Shown here: piece after piece, positions 1-6,884 of the stretch | How the letters are laid out: each line of letters begins with the position of its first letter | Numbering within the stretch: the first letter of the stretch is position 1 | Origin: an uncultured Rubellimicrobium sp. | Lineage (GTDB): Bacteria > Pseudomonadota > Alphaproteobacteria > Rhodobacterales > Rhodobacteraceae | Assembly (NCBI GenBank): GCA_902805995.1 | Contig: CADCUU010000095.1 | Coordinates: 1 to 7,364, forward strand | DNA length: 7,364 nucleotides | Reading direction: 5' to 3' | The notes under the pieces: model-generated | The model's input: the letters and a program-made list of their open reading frames with translations, nothing else | Told to the model about the DNA's origin: nothing | The model's database searches: none | Program-made: the position numbers and the translations under genes

Positions 1-501
1 GTCGGCGGCCTGCGGAATCGCCGGGACGACCGGATCGGGCGGTGGAACCCAGCCCTCCTCGGGCGGGGCCCCCGAAGCGGCGGCAAAGCTTACCTCATCT
101 GTCGCCACGAGAGACAGGTGAAGATCCGCCCCACCCTCCTCCACCGCCATGCCAGCCTCTGCAATCTCCAGCGGCCGCGCGAGATCGACGACCAGCCGCG
201 ACCAGCCCTCCCGCACGGGCCCGAAACGCAGCCCCAGCGCGTTGTCCCCCTGCAGGAGCCCTTCAGGCGTCACCCCCGCCCAGTCGAGGCCACGGAAATC
301 CACGACCAGCCTGCGGGGCTCATCCAGCGTGAAAACGCGCCATGGCACGGCCCGGTTGAGCCGCAGCGACACCTCGAGCCCGCGCCAGTTGTCCTCCACG
401 CGGCTCTCGGATAGGTCGACCCGCGCCGGTCCCTCCGCCCGCAGCGGTCCCGCCACAAATGCGAGCGCCATCAGCGCCCAGCCCAGCCTTCGGGTCCCCA
501 T
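1..501 (-). CDS. N-acetylmuramoyl-L-alanine amidase, N-terminal part (signal peptide and AMIN domain)
   Basis: A frame open on the minus strand from an ATG at 501 to the left edge encodes 167 residues without a stop, so the gene is cut by the window. Residues 1-22 look like a Sec signal peptide (Arg-Arg at 4-5, hydrophobic core about 7-20, then PLRA). Residues about 27-132 read as an AMIN domain, with the run RVDLSES followed by WRVFTLDEPRRLVVDFRGLDW at about 54-74. AMIN domains target periplasmic cell-wall amidases of the AmiC type to peptidoglycan or the division site. A Pro-rich linker begins near residue 145. The catalytic Amidase_3 zinc domain would lie beyond the window, so the amidase assignment rests on the AMIN domain, the export signal and family knowledge. 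AGGAG at 511-515 lies 9 nt upstream of the ATG and fixes the start. It is divergent from the DsbA-like gene. Another AMIN-domain envelope protein is the main alternative. Confidence 0.75.
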   Translation of the reverse strand, partial: MGTRRLGWALMALAFVAGPLRAEGPARVDLSESRVEDNWRGLEVSLRLNRAVPWRVFTLDEPRRLVVDFRGLDWAGVTPEGLLQGDNALGLRFGPVREGWSRLVVDLARPLEIAEAGMAVEEGGADLHLSLVATDEVSFAAASGAPPEEGWVPPPDPVVPAIPQAAD

Positions 502-655
502 CGTCACGATCTCCTGCCCCGCCCCTGTTCCCTGGGCCGCCCCGTTCCTGCCAGACGCGCGCCCGCCCGGCCGCTCAAGCCTGCGTGAGCCGCCGACCCC
601 TTGGAAACAGCCCCCCTTTGTGCGCAGATCGGGCGACGCCTTCAAGGAGACCCGG
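502..655. other. Divergent intergenic spacer between amidase and DsbA-like gene
   Basis: This 154-base spacer must hold the 5' regions of both flanking genes. The two ribosome binding sites are clear: AGGAG at 511-515 on the minus strand and AAGGAG at 644-649 on the plus strand. A short inverted repeat (gctca at 572-576 and tgagc at 586-590) is visible but too weak to interpret. A TTGGAA at 601-606 could be a -35 for the plus-strand gene, but the sequence 17 bases on (gcagat) is a poor -10, so no promoter is called. Confidence 0.5.
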
Positions 656-1405
656 ATGTCCTTCCGCCGCCTCGCCCTCGCCGCCATTCTGGCCGCGACC
701 GCCCTGCCCGCCGCCGCGCTGGACCTGTCCGCCATGACCGAGGAGGAGCGCGCCGCCTTCCGGGCCGAGGTACGGGCCTACCTCCTCGAAAACCCGGAGG
801 TCCTCACCGAGGCGATCTCGGTGCTTGAGAGCCGCGAGCAGCAGATGCAGGTCGATGCCGACCGAGCCCTCGTGTCCCAGCATCTCAGCGAGATCCAGGA
901 CGACGGCCATTCCTGGGTCGGCGGCAACCCGGACGGCGACGTCACCGTCGTGGAGTTCATGGACTACCGCTGCGGCTACTGCCGCCGCGCCAATCCCGAG
1001 GTGGAGAACCTGATCACCGGCGACGGCAACGTCCGCTTCATCCTCAAGGAGTTTCCGATCCTCGGACCGCAGAGCGAACTCGCCTCGCGCTTTGCCATCG
1101 CCGTCCAGCAGATCCACGGCGACGACACCTACAAGGACGTCCACGACGCCCTGATGGTGCTGGAGGCCGACATCGACGAGACCTCGCTCTCCCGCCTCGC
1201 CGAAGGGCTGGCCCTCGACCCCGCGCCGATCCTTGAACAGATGGACGCGGCCGAGGTCACGGCCATCCTCGATGCGAACTACGCGCTTGCGCAGGCGATG
1301 GGCATCACGGGGACGCCCACCTTTGTCATGGGTGGCCAGATGGTCCGGGGCTACGTGCCTCTCCAGACCATGCAGGCGATTGTCGAGCAGGAGCGCGCGG
1401 GCTGA
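656..1405 (+). CDS. Periplasmic DsbA-family thiol:disulfide protein, ScsC-like
   Basis: This encodes 249 residues. Residues 1-21 are a typical signal peptide (MSFRR, hydrophobic core, ending PAAA), so the product is periplasmic. Residues about 25-85 form a charged, helical N-terminal segment (TEEERAAF... ENPEVLTEAI) resembling the oligomerisation domain of ScsC-type proteins. From about residue 95 a thioredoxin fold begins: VVEFMDYRCGYC places the redox CxxC at Cys106-Gly-Tyr-Cys109, and GITGTPTF supplies the cis-proline loop at Thr220-Pro221. Both hallmarks of an active DsbA-like enzyme are intact. Family knowledge indicates oxidation or isomerisation of disulfides in exported proteins; which of the two cannot be read from sequence. 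AAGGAG at 644-649, 6 nt upstream, and the signal peptide fix the ATG at 656; the frame stays open upstream to 149, but that stretch is antisense to the amidase. No dsbB or scsB/D partner is in the window. Confidence 0.9.
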   Translation: MSFRRLALAAILAATALPAAALDLSAMTEEERAAFRAEVRAYLLENPEVLTEAISVLESREQQMQVDADRALVSQHLSEIQDDGHSWVGGNPDGDVTVVEFMDYRCGYCRRANPEVENLITGDGNVRFILKEFPILGPQSELASRFAIAVQQIHGDDTYKDVHDALMVLEADIDETSLSRLAEGLALDPAPILEQMDAAEVTAILDANYALAQAMGITGTPTFVMGGQMVRGYVPLQTMQAIVEQERAG

Positions 1406-1412
1406 CCGCCGC

Positions 1413-2621
1413 TCAGGCCACGGCTTCCCGCTGCGCCTCGCGGCGGGCCAGGGTCCAGAGCCCGGCCCCGAGCAGGATCATGAAGATCGACAGCGCCTCG
1501 AAGGCGCCGTTGAGGCCGAAAATTCCCACGAGCGGCGCCGTCACCAGGGGCGAGGCGAACTGCCCGCCGAAGAAGGCGATCGTCAGCGTGCCCGCCGCCC
1601 GGCCCCGCAGCGCGGGCGGTACCGTCGCCATCCAGTAGGTCGTGTAGTTCGGCATCGACGGCCCCATGCCGAGCCCCATCACCGCCACGCCCAGCGCCGC
1701 GAACAGGGCACTCGGCGCGAATGCGATGATTCCCATGCCCACACCCATCACGACCCAGCCCAGCGCAAAGATCGCCATCATGCTGAGCCGCTGCCGGATG
1801 CGCCCGTAGTTGATCGCCCCGGGGATCGAGGTCACGGTCATAAGCGCCATGATCCCGCCCACCGCCAGCGGGCTATCGACGCCGAGCCCGTTCAGAAGGA
1901 ACGGCCCGCGCGTCGGCATCACGTAAAACACCGCCATGAACAGGAACGCGAGCGGCCCGACAAAGGCAAAGGCGCGCCATGGAAAGGCCGGGGGCGTCCC
2001 GGTCGGTCGCCCCGCCTCCCGCCGCGCCTGGACGCGCGCGCGGGCATAGGGGGCCAGCGCCACGAAAGCCAATGCCGTCACCGGCAGCACGAGGATGTAG
2101 GTCGCGAAGGCCCCCCGCCAGTGCAGCGCCGCGAGCGCGCCGCCCAGCAGCATCACCACGATCCCACCCACCGAAATCGCCGCTCCCTGACGGCCCAGGT
2201 ACCTCTCCCGCGCAGCCCCCTGCCAAAGGTCGGCGGCCCAGGCCGTGGCCAGGATCATCGTTCCTGCCACGCCCAGCCCCAGCACCACGCGCCCGGCCAG
2301 CATCGCGCCGAAGCTGTCCACCCAAAGCCCCGACGTGCCGCCCAGCGCATAAAGCAGCCCGCAGGCCAGCAGCAGCTTCTGCCGGTCCATCCGGTCGGCG
2401 AGCCATCCCATCAGCCCCGCGCTCACCACGATGGCAAGCGACGGCAGTGTCAGAAGAAGCCCGGCCAGCGTCTCGATCCCCTCCACATCGGCGTAATGCG
2501 CCCGCAGCTCGGGCAGGGACGGAGAGATCGTGGCATTGGCCATGATGGTCATGGCCGACATCCCCAGAACCGCAGCGGTGACAAGCCCACCGGGCTCGGC
2601 AGGAAGAACGCGTTCGGTCAT
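1413..2621 (-). CDS. Major facilitator superfamily transporter
   Basis: The 402-residue product is almost wholly hydrophobic, with about 12 predicted membrane helices in two halves separated by a basic cytoplasmic loop at about 191-215 (ARARVQARREAGR). This is the standard size and layout of an MFS secondary transporter in the inner membrane. The signature loop between helices 2 and 3 is present as GWLADRMDRQK (residues 72-82), and a degenerate second-half copy, YGRIRQRLS, lies at about 272-280. The N-terminal half resembles drug or metabolite exporters of the Bcr/CflA or AraJ type, but the substrate cannot be read from the sequence. The frame extends upstream to an alternative start at 2684, but the ATG at 2621 has GAGGA at 2630-2634 with an 8-nt spacer and leaves a normal short cytoplasmic N-terminus (MTERVLPAEPGG). 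It converges on the DsbA-like gene with only 7 bases between stops and is separated from ispG by about 306 bases, so it probably has its own promoter. Confidence 0.9.
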   Translation of the reverse strand: MTERVLPAEPGGLVTAAVLGMSAMTIMANATISPSLPELRAHYADVEGIETLAGLLLTLPSLAIVVSAGLMGWLADRMDRQKLLLACGLLYALGGTSGLWVDSFGAMLAGRVVLGLGVAGTMILATAWAADLWQGAARERYLGRQGAAISVGGIVVMLLGGALAALHWRGAFATYILVLPVTALAFVALAPYARARVQARREAGRPTGTPPAFPWRAFAFVGPLAFLFMAVFYVMPTRGPFLLNGLGVDSPLAVGGIMALMTVTSIPGAINYGRIRQRLSMMAIFALGWVVMGVGMGIIAFAPSALFAALGVAVMGLGMGPSMPNYTTYWMATVPPALRGRAAGTLTIAFFGGQFASPLVTAPLVGIFGLNGAFEALSIFMILLGAGLWTLARREAQREAVA

Positions 2622-2691
2622 GGGGGATATCCTCGGATGCAGCTGGGCAGGTCTGGGACATACGCCCGTCACGCCCCGACGCAACCGTTCA

Positions 2692-2701
2692 TGTGCGCAC
2701 A
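2692..2701. promoter_or_regulatory. Perfect 10-bp palindrome, possible operator
   Basis: TGTGCGCACA is a perfect inverted repeat 71-80 bases upstream of the MFS start codon. A symmetric site there could bind a dimeric regulator of the transporter gene. No regulator gene is in the window, and alternating GC-rich palindromes also arise by chance, so this is inference only. Confidence 0.25.
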
Positions 2702-2821
2702 GGTCGGCCGCACTCTGGGCGCGACTGCCAAACGACGCAGCCGGTCGGAACGGACGGCCTGATCGGATGCGACAGCCTCGTCCGCGCCCCTGGACCGGCT
2801 CACCTCAGCCCGGGAGTCCAT

Positions 2822-2850
2822 CAATCGAACAAGACCCGCCTCGCTGTCAA
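2822..2850 (-). promoter_or_regulatory. Candidate sigma70-type promoter for the MFS gene
   Basis: On the minus strand, TTGACA (2850-2845) is a perfect -35 hexamer, followed after 17 bases by CGATTG (2827-2822), which is a poor -10. Nine bases before the TTGACA, a near-repeat TTGACC occurs. Spacing and -35 are right but the -10 is weak, and the implied leader to the MFS start would be nearly 200 nt. Confidence 0.2.
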
Positions 2851-2927
2851 AGCGGTCAATTGGACGCGGCCGCTCCACCCTTTGCCGCAAGCTGGACCGG
2901 TGGTTGGCAGCCCCTACCCGACCAGGA

Positions 2928-4082
2928 CTACTCCGCCGCCTGCACGGTGTCCGCAGCCAGCGCAGCCTCTGCGGCGCGGACGGCCTCAATCTCGGCGGCT
3001 TTGGCCTCGACCTGCTCGACGATGTGCTCAATCATCCGGTCGTTATCCATGCGATGGCTCTGCTTGCCCGCCAGATAGACCATCCCGTGCCCGGCCCCGC
3101 CGCCGGTGAAGCCCACATCCGTCATCAGCGCCTCGCCCGGCCCGTTCACCACGCAGCCGATGATCGACAGCGACATGGGCGTCTTGATGTGGCTCAGCCG
3201 CTGCTCCAAGGCCTCCACGGTCTTGATCACGTCGAATCCCTGCCGCGCACAGGACGGGCAGGAGATGATGTTGACCCCCCGGTGCCGCAGGCCGAGTGAT
3301 TTCAGGATCTCGAACCCGACCTTCACCTCCTCGACCGGATCCGCGCTCAAGCTGACGCGGATCGTGTCCCCGATCCCCATCCAGAGGAGGCTTCCCAGCC
3401 CCACCGCGCTCTTGACGGTGCCGGTCATCAACCCCCCGGCCTCGGTGATGCCCAAGTGGATCGGCGCGTCCGTGACTTCGGCGATCTGCTGATAGGCGGC
3501 GGCGGCCAGGAACACGTCCGACGCCTTGGCAGAGATCTTGAACTCGTGGAAGTCGAGGTCCTGCAACAGCTTGATGTGGTCCAGACCGGATTGAACCATG
3601 GCCTCCGGGCAGGGCTCGCCGTACTGCTCCAGCAGGTGCCGCTCCAGCGACCCCGCATTCACGCCGATGCGAATGGAGCAGCCATGGTCTCGCGCGGCCT
3701 TCACCACCTCGCGGACGCGTTCCGCGCTGCCAATGTTGCCGGGGTTGATCCGCAGGCACCCGGCCCCGGCCTCGGCCGCCTCGATGGCGCGACGGTAGTG
3801 GAAATGGATGTCGGCCACGATCGGCACGGGCGACTGCCGCACGATCTCGCGCAGCGCAAACGTCGATTCCTCGTCGGGGGTGGAGACGCGGACGATATCG
3901 GCCCCCGCTTCCGCCGCAGCCATGACCTGCGCGACGGTTCCGGCGATGTCGGTAGTCAGCGTATTGGTCATGGTCTGTACGCTGATCGGCGCACCACCCC
4001 CGACGGGGACATTCCCGACCATGATCCTGCGCGACGGGCGGCGCTCGATGGTGCGCCAGGGACGGACGGCGTTCAGGGACAT
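2928..4082 (-). CDS. ispG: 4-hydroxy-3-methylbut-2-en-1-yl diphosphate synthase (IspG/GcpE)
   Basis: This 384-residue cytoplasmic enzyme catalyses the penultimate step of the MEP isoprenoid pathway, reductively converting methylerythritol cyclodiphosphate to HMBPP with a [4Fe-4S] cluster. The N-terminal TIM-barrel part shows the family runs SVQTMTNT (34-41), VRVSTPD (64-70), VADIHFHY (89-96), RINPGNIG (111-118) and IGVNAGSLE (139-147). The C-terminal cluster domain has [11 protein letters not shown] with Cys275 and Cys278, then [10 protein letters not shown] with Cys310 and Glu317, matching the three cysteines and one glutamate that bind the cluster in bacterial IspG. All key residues are intact. 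A roughly 25-residue Ala/Glu-rich C-terminal tail (about 360-384) looks like an accessory helix. The ATG at 4082 is preceded by GGAG at 4091-4094 with an 8-nt spacer. It lies 74 bases downstream of the RodZ-like gene on the same strand and is probably co-transcribed with it; a two-hairpin leader lies between them. Confidence 0.97.
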   Translation of the reverse strand: MSLNAVRPWRTIERRPSRRIMVGNVPVGGGAPISVQTMTNTLTTDIAGTVAQVMAAAEAGADIVRVSTPDEESTFALREIVRQSPVPIVADIHFHYRRAIEAAEAGAGCLRINPGNIGSAERVREVVKAARDHGCSIRIGVNAGSLERHLLEQYGEPCPEAMVQSGLDHIKLLQDLDFHEFKISAKASDVFLAAAAYQQIAEVTDAPIHLGITEAGGLMTGTVKSAVGLGSLLWMGIGDTIRVSLSADPVEEVKVGFEILKSLGLRHRGVNIISCPSCARQGFDVIKTVEALEQRLSHIKTPMSLSIIGCVVNGPGEALMTDVGFTGGGAGHGMVYLAGKQSHRMDNDRMIEHIVEQVEAKAAEIEAVRAAEAALAADTVQAAE

Positions 4083-4097
4083 GCGACGGGCTCCGTG

Positions 4098-4151
4098 GTC
4101 CAGGGACGCCCCTCAGGTAACGACCCTGGACGCGCCCCGCAACGGGGCGCG
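4098..4151 (-). promoter_or_regulatory. Tandem hairpins in the rodZ-ispG gap
   Basis: In the 74 bases between the RodZ-like stop and the ispG start are two adjacent inverted repeats. The first, cgcgccccg (4131-4139) and cggggcgcg (4143-4151), is a perfect 9-bp all-GC stem with a 3-base loop. The second, gtccaggg (4098-4105) and ccctggac (4124-4131), is a perfect 8-bp stem with an 18-base loop and ends 3 bases from the ispG Shine-Dalgarno (4091-4094). Neither is followed by a T-run on the minus strand, so they are not classic intrinsic terminators. They could be an mRNA-stabilising, processing or attenuating element. The 5' arm of the first stem in the transcript could also pair for about 7 bp with loop bases 4106-4112 of the second. 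Confidence 0.45.
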
Positions 4152-4156
4152 TTGCC

Positions 4157-5509
4157 TCACTCCGTCAGTTCGGGTGCGGGCGGCAGGACCGCACCTGCCG
4201 GCAGCGCCCCCGGCGCGACCTGCGCAGCCGAGGCGACCGCCACATACTCGGCCAAGGCTTCCTCGCCGGTCAGGTCGGCCACCTGATAGGCGGTGGTGAT
4301 CGTCTCGGCCGACAGCGCTACGTTCGACGTCACCTGCCCCGAGTCGCCCACCGGGCCGAAGGGCTGGCCATTCACCGCCATGTAAAGCGCCCCCGAATCC
4401 CCGACGCGCAGCGTTGCGGCGTCCTCGGTCGCGGGCAGCTCAAAGGTGTCGCCCGGTCCCAGGATGCCTTCGAAGATGACGGACCCGTCGGCAGCGTTCA
4501 CGCGCACCCAGGCGTCGCGGGCCGCCACAAGCTCCACCTTGGGCGCGGGCCCGGTCGTCACCTGGACCGCAGCCGGATCGGCGGGCATCGGGCCAAGCAC
4601 GCCGGCCAGCACATCCTCCACGCCTGCGATGGTCGAAGGCGGCGGGGGCGGTCCATAGATGTCGGTGGCAGGCAGGCTCGCCACCTGGGTCCCAGCATCC
4701 GCAGCGCCGACGACGGTCGGAATCGCGGGGGCAGTCAGCGTTCCCACAGTCGCCGGGTCCAGCGCCGCTATGGGCCCATCGCGCGGCACCAGCACGGGAA
4801 CATCCAGCGCCTCGGGCCGGTAGAGCCGGTCCAGCGCCTCGGCCGAGGGCACCTCGATGGAGGCGAACTCGTCGGCTTCGGCGTCGGGACGCGCAGCCCC
4901 GGCCAGCGGATCGACCTCGGCCACCACGGTGGGCGGCTGCTCCACGGGGGCAAAAGTGACCTTCTGGATCTCCCGCAGGACCATCCAGCCGCCATAACCG
5001 AGCCCCGACAGGAGCCCCACCAGCACGAGGACGGAACCCACGGCCCGAGGCTCCAGGTTCGACAGCCAACCGCCATGGGAGGGCACGAAGGGCCCGTTCT
5101 GGATGGCGAACAGCTCTTTGCCGAGGCCCGTATTGGCAACCTTCTCCTCGCGCGCGCCGCGCACGGGAGTCACAGAGGCCCCCGGGGACATACCATGCGC
5201 CGTGGAGAAGCCGGATTCGCGGCAGAAGGTATCGAAGGCCCAGTCAGGGTCCATGTTGAGGTAGCGCGCGTAGGACCGCACGTAACCCGCGATGAAACCG
5301 GGCGTATCGAAGGCGGAGGGATCGGCGTTCTCAATGGCGGCGATGTAGGCCGCCTTGATCTTCAGCTCGCGCTGCACGTCGAGGAGCGACTTCCCGATGG
5401 TCGCCCGCTCCCCACGCATGAGGTCGCCCAGCCGAAGCTCGAAGGCATCGAACCCTTTCGAGTCCGCCTCCTCAGCCTGCTTTGCGCGAAGAAAGCCCCG
5501 CCCGATCAT
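4157..5509 (-). CDS. RodZ-like helix-turn-helix membrane protein (HTH_25 + DUF4115)
   Basis: The 450-residue product has the RodZ architecture. Residues about 25-90 form a cytoplasmic HTH_25/Xre-type domain: LGDLMRGERATIGKSL, VQRELKIKAAYIAAIE, then FIAGYVRSYARYLNMDPD. A charged linker follows, then a single membrane helix at about 157-178 (GSVLVLVGLLSGLGYGGW). A long Pro/Ala/Asp-rich periplasmic linker spans about 185-322, and a DUF4115-type beta domain lies at about 324-398 (VELVAARDAWVRVNAADGS, then ATLRVGDSGALYMAVNG). The C-terminus is an Ala/Pro-rich tail. RodZ proteins link MreB filaments to the peptidoglycan elongation machinery at the inner membrane; some relatives have been proposed to act as regulators. 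The linker contains five consecutive prolines (287-291), which usually require EF-P for efficient translation. The ATG at 5509 is preceded by TGAGG at 5517-5521 (7-nt spacer). It lies between hemA and ispG on the same strand. Function is inferred from architecture, so no symbol is assigned. Confidence 0.87.
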   Translation of the reverse strand: MIGRGFLRAKQAEEADSKGFDAFELRLGDLMRGERATIGKSLLDVQRELKIKAAYIAAIENADPSAFDTPGFIAGYVRSYARYLNMDPDWAFDTFCRESGFSTAHGMSPGASVTPVRGAREEKVANTGLGKELFAIQNGPFVPSHGGWLSNLEPRAVGSVLVLVGLLSGLGYGGWMVLREIQKVTFAPVEQPPTVVAEVDPLAGAARPDAEADEFASIEVPSAEALDRLYRPEALDVPVLVPRDGPIAALDPATVGTLTAPAIPTVVGAADAGTQVASLPATDIYGPPPPPSTIAGVEDVLAGVLGPMPADPAAVQVTTGPAPKVELVAARDAWVRVNAADGSVIFEGILGPGDTFELPATEDAATLRVGDSGALYMAVNGQPFGPVGDSGQVTSNVALSAETITTAYQVADLTGEEALAEYVAVASAAQVAPGALPAGAVLPPAPELTE

Positions 5510-5625
5510 GGAGTCGCCTCACAGTCCCGTCCTGCCCCTCAGGCCTTCTAATGATTCGAGATCACCCAGGCCATTGTGGCGACCGTAACACGGACGTGAC
5601 CTTAACGCATCAGATCAATTCCGGT
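5510..5625 (-). other. hemA-rodZ intergenic leader
   Basis: A 116-base gap between the hemA stop and the RodZ-like start. It contains the ribosome binding site of the downstream gene (5517-5521) and two GANTC motifs (5511-5515 and 5553-5557), the target of the CcrM methylase in alphaproteobacteria. The only hairpin near the hemA stop is ccgg-ttcag-ccgg at 5621-5633, with 4-bp arms and no T-run, so no terminator is called. No good -35/-10 pair was found; read-through from hemA is plausible. Confidence 0.4.
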
Positions 5626-6849
5626 TCAGCCGGCCAATTCGGCGCGATTCAGCGCACAATGGCTCCAGAGTGCATCCAGTGCGCGAACAAGCGCGTCCAT
5701 CTCCTTGGGACCATGGACCGGCGACGGCGTGAAGCGCAGCCGCTCCGTCCCCCGCGGCACGGTCGGGAAGTTGATCGGCTGGACATAGATCCCGTGGTCC
5801 GCCAGCAGCCGGTCCGAGATGATCTTGGTGTGCTTTGGATCGCCCACGATCAGTGGAACGATGTGCGAGCCGTGGTCGATGATCGGCAGCCCCAGCCCCT
5901 TGAGCCGCAGCTTCAGGATCTTGGCCTGCGTCTGGTGCCGCTCCCGCAAGGCGCCATCGGACTTGAGGTGCGCGACCGACGCCGCCGCCCCCGCCGCGAT
6001 CACCGGCGGCAGCGACGTCGTGAAGATGAAGCCCGGCGCGTAGGACCTGATAGCATCGCACATTTTCGCGCTTGCGGCGATGTAGCCGCCCATCACGCCG
6101 AACGCCTTGCCCAGCGTCCCGTTGATGATGTCGAGCCGGTGCATGAGCCCGTCCCGCTCCGCCACGCCGCCGCCGCGCGGCCCGTACATGCCGACCGCGT
6201 GCACCTCGTCGAGGTAGGTCAGCGCACCGAACTGCTCCGCGAGGTCGCAGATCTCCCGAATCGGGCCAAAGTCGCCGTCCATCGAATAGACCGACTCGAA
6301 CGCGATGAGCTTGGGCGCCGCCGGGTCGTCCTTCTCCAGCAGCTCGCGCAGATGCGCGACATCATTGTGGCGGAAGATGCGCTTGGCCCCGCCGCCCCGG
6401 CGGATGCCTTCGATCATGGAGGCGTGGTTCAGCTCGTCCGAATAGATGATGAGGCCCGGGAACAGCACCCGCAGCGTGCTCAGCGTCGCGTCGTTCGCGA
6501 TATAGGCCGAGGTGAACAGCAGCGCCGCCTCCTTGCCATGCAGGTCGGCAAGCTCCGCCTCCAGCCGGTTGTGGTAGACAGTCGTGCCCGAGATGTTCCG
6601 CGTTCCGCCCGAGCCAGCGCCCACGGCGTCCAGCGCCTCGTGCATGGCGCCCAGGACGGCGGGATGCTGCCCCATGCCCAGGTAGTCGTTCCCGCACCAG
6701 ACGGTCACGGGCCGCGTGGAGCCGTCGGTCTTATGCCAGACGGCATGCGGGAAGTGCCCCTTGTCGCGCGCGATCTCGATGAAGGTGCGGTAGCGCCCCT
6801 CCTGGTGGAGACGGTCAAGCGCGGCGGAGAGGTGGGCGTCGTAATCCAC
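5626..6849 (-). CDS. hemA: 5-aminolevulinate synthase (HemA)
   Basis: This 407-residue PLP enzyme condenses glycine and succinyl-CoA to 5-aminolevulinate, the committed step of tetrapyrrole synthesis by the C4 route typical of alphaproteobacteria. The family signatures are complete: [14 protein letters not shown], the glycine-rich [14 protein letters not shown] (77-90), [37 protein letters not shown] and [11 protein letters not shown]. Counting from the chosen start, PLP-binding Lys248, Asp214 (pyridine nitrogen) and ring-stacking His142 fall on the numbering known for R. capsulatus HemA. The start is called at GTG 6849, giving [15 protein letters not shown], which aligns with the R. capsulatus N-terminus MDYNLALDTALNRLH. 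A TTG two codons upstream (6855) would leave only 4 nt to the AAGGA Shine-Dalgarno, against 10 nt for the GTG. It diverges from the M20 peptidase gene and is first of a possible hemA-rodZ-ispG operon. The promoter region has an FnrL-type box. Confidence 0.97.
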   Translation of the reverse strand: MDYDAHLSAALDRLHQEGRYRTFIEIARDKGHFPHAVWHKTDGSTRPVTVWCGNDYLGMGQHPAVLGAMHEALDAVGAGSGGTRNISGTTVYHNRLEAELADLHGKEAALLFTSAYIANDATLSTLRVLFPGLIIYSDELNHASMIEGIRRGGGAKRIFRHNDVAHLRELLEKDDPAAPKLIAFESVYSMDGDFGPIREICDLAEQFGALTYLDEVHAVGMYGPRGGGVAERDGLMHRLDIINGTLGKAFGVMGGYIAASAKMCDAIRSYAPGFIFTTSLPPVIAAGAAASVAHLKSDGALRERHQTQAKILKLRLKGLGLPIIDHGSHIVPLIVGDPKHTKIISDRLLADHGIYVQPINFPTVPRGTERLRFTPSPVHGPKEMDALVRALDALWSHCALNRAELAG

Positions 6850-6859
6850 GGGCAATCAA

Positions 6860-6864
6860 TCCTT
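6860..6864 (-). promoter_or_regulatory. hemA ribosome binding site that decides the start
   Basis: AAGGA on the minus strand is the only good Shine-Dalgarno match upstream of hemA. It lies 10 nt from the GTG at 6849 and only 4 nt from the TTG at 6855, and so favours the GTG. Confidence 0.6.
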
Positions 6865-6884
6865 GGACGATGGGTTCCGGCAGG

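Larger units (their letters stand above)
2622..2927. other. Intergenic region between ispG and MFS transporter
   Basis: About 306 bases without a credible gene. The frames that cross it are Arg-, Pro- and Ser-rich, have no recognisable domain, and run into ispG or the MFS gene out of frame. It should contain the 3' end of the ispG transcript and the promoter of the MFS gene. Visible elements are the MFS ribosome binding site (2630-2634), a perfect palindrome at 2692-2701 and a weak minus-strand promoter candidate at 2822-2850. No intrinsic terminator with a T-run is visible after ispG, and no tRNA-like fold was seen. Confidence 0.55.

Noticed and set aside
149..655. A 169-codon in-frame extension of the DsbA-like gene upstream of its ATG at 656
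   Set aside because: It is Ser/Arg/Pro-rich, is largely antisense to the amidase gene, has no domain, and would bury a clear signal peptide; AAGGAG sits 6 nt before 656.
2622..2684. A 21-codon N-terminal extension of the MFS gene to 2684
   Set aside because: The ATG at 2621 has a good Shine-Dalgarno and gives the usual short cytoplasmic N-terminus; the extension is Arg/Pro-rich and unlike MFS N-termini.
1233..2762. A 509-residue plus-strand frame opposite the MFS gene
   Set aside because: It is antisense to a clear transporter, with His/Arg/Gln/Pro-rich composition and no domain; long spurious frames are common at this GC content.
2810..2835. A possible tRNA T-arm (GTTCGATT on the minus strand)
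   Set aside because: No acceptor, anticodon or D-arm pairing can be found around it.
2669..3031. A 120-residue minus-strand frame covering most of the ispG-MFS gap
   Set aside because: It is Arg/Ser-rich, overlaps the ispG coding end out of frame and has no recognisable motif; typical GC-rich shadow.
5602..5618. TTAAC...ATCAA upstream of the RodZ-like gene as a second FNR site
   Set aside because: The half-sites are 7 bases apart instead of 4 and the left half is a poor match.
5621..5633. ccgg-ttcag-ccgg as a hemA terminator
   Set aside because: The arms are only 4 bp, it overlaps the stop codon, and there is no T-run after it.
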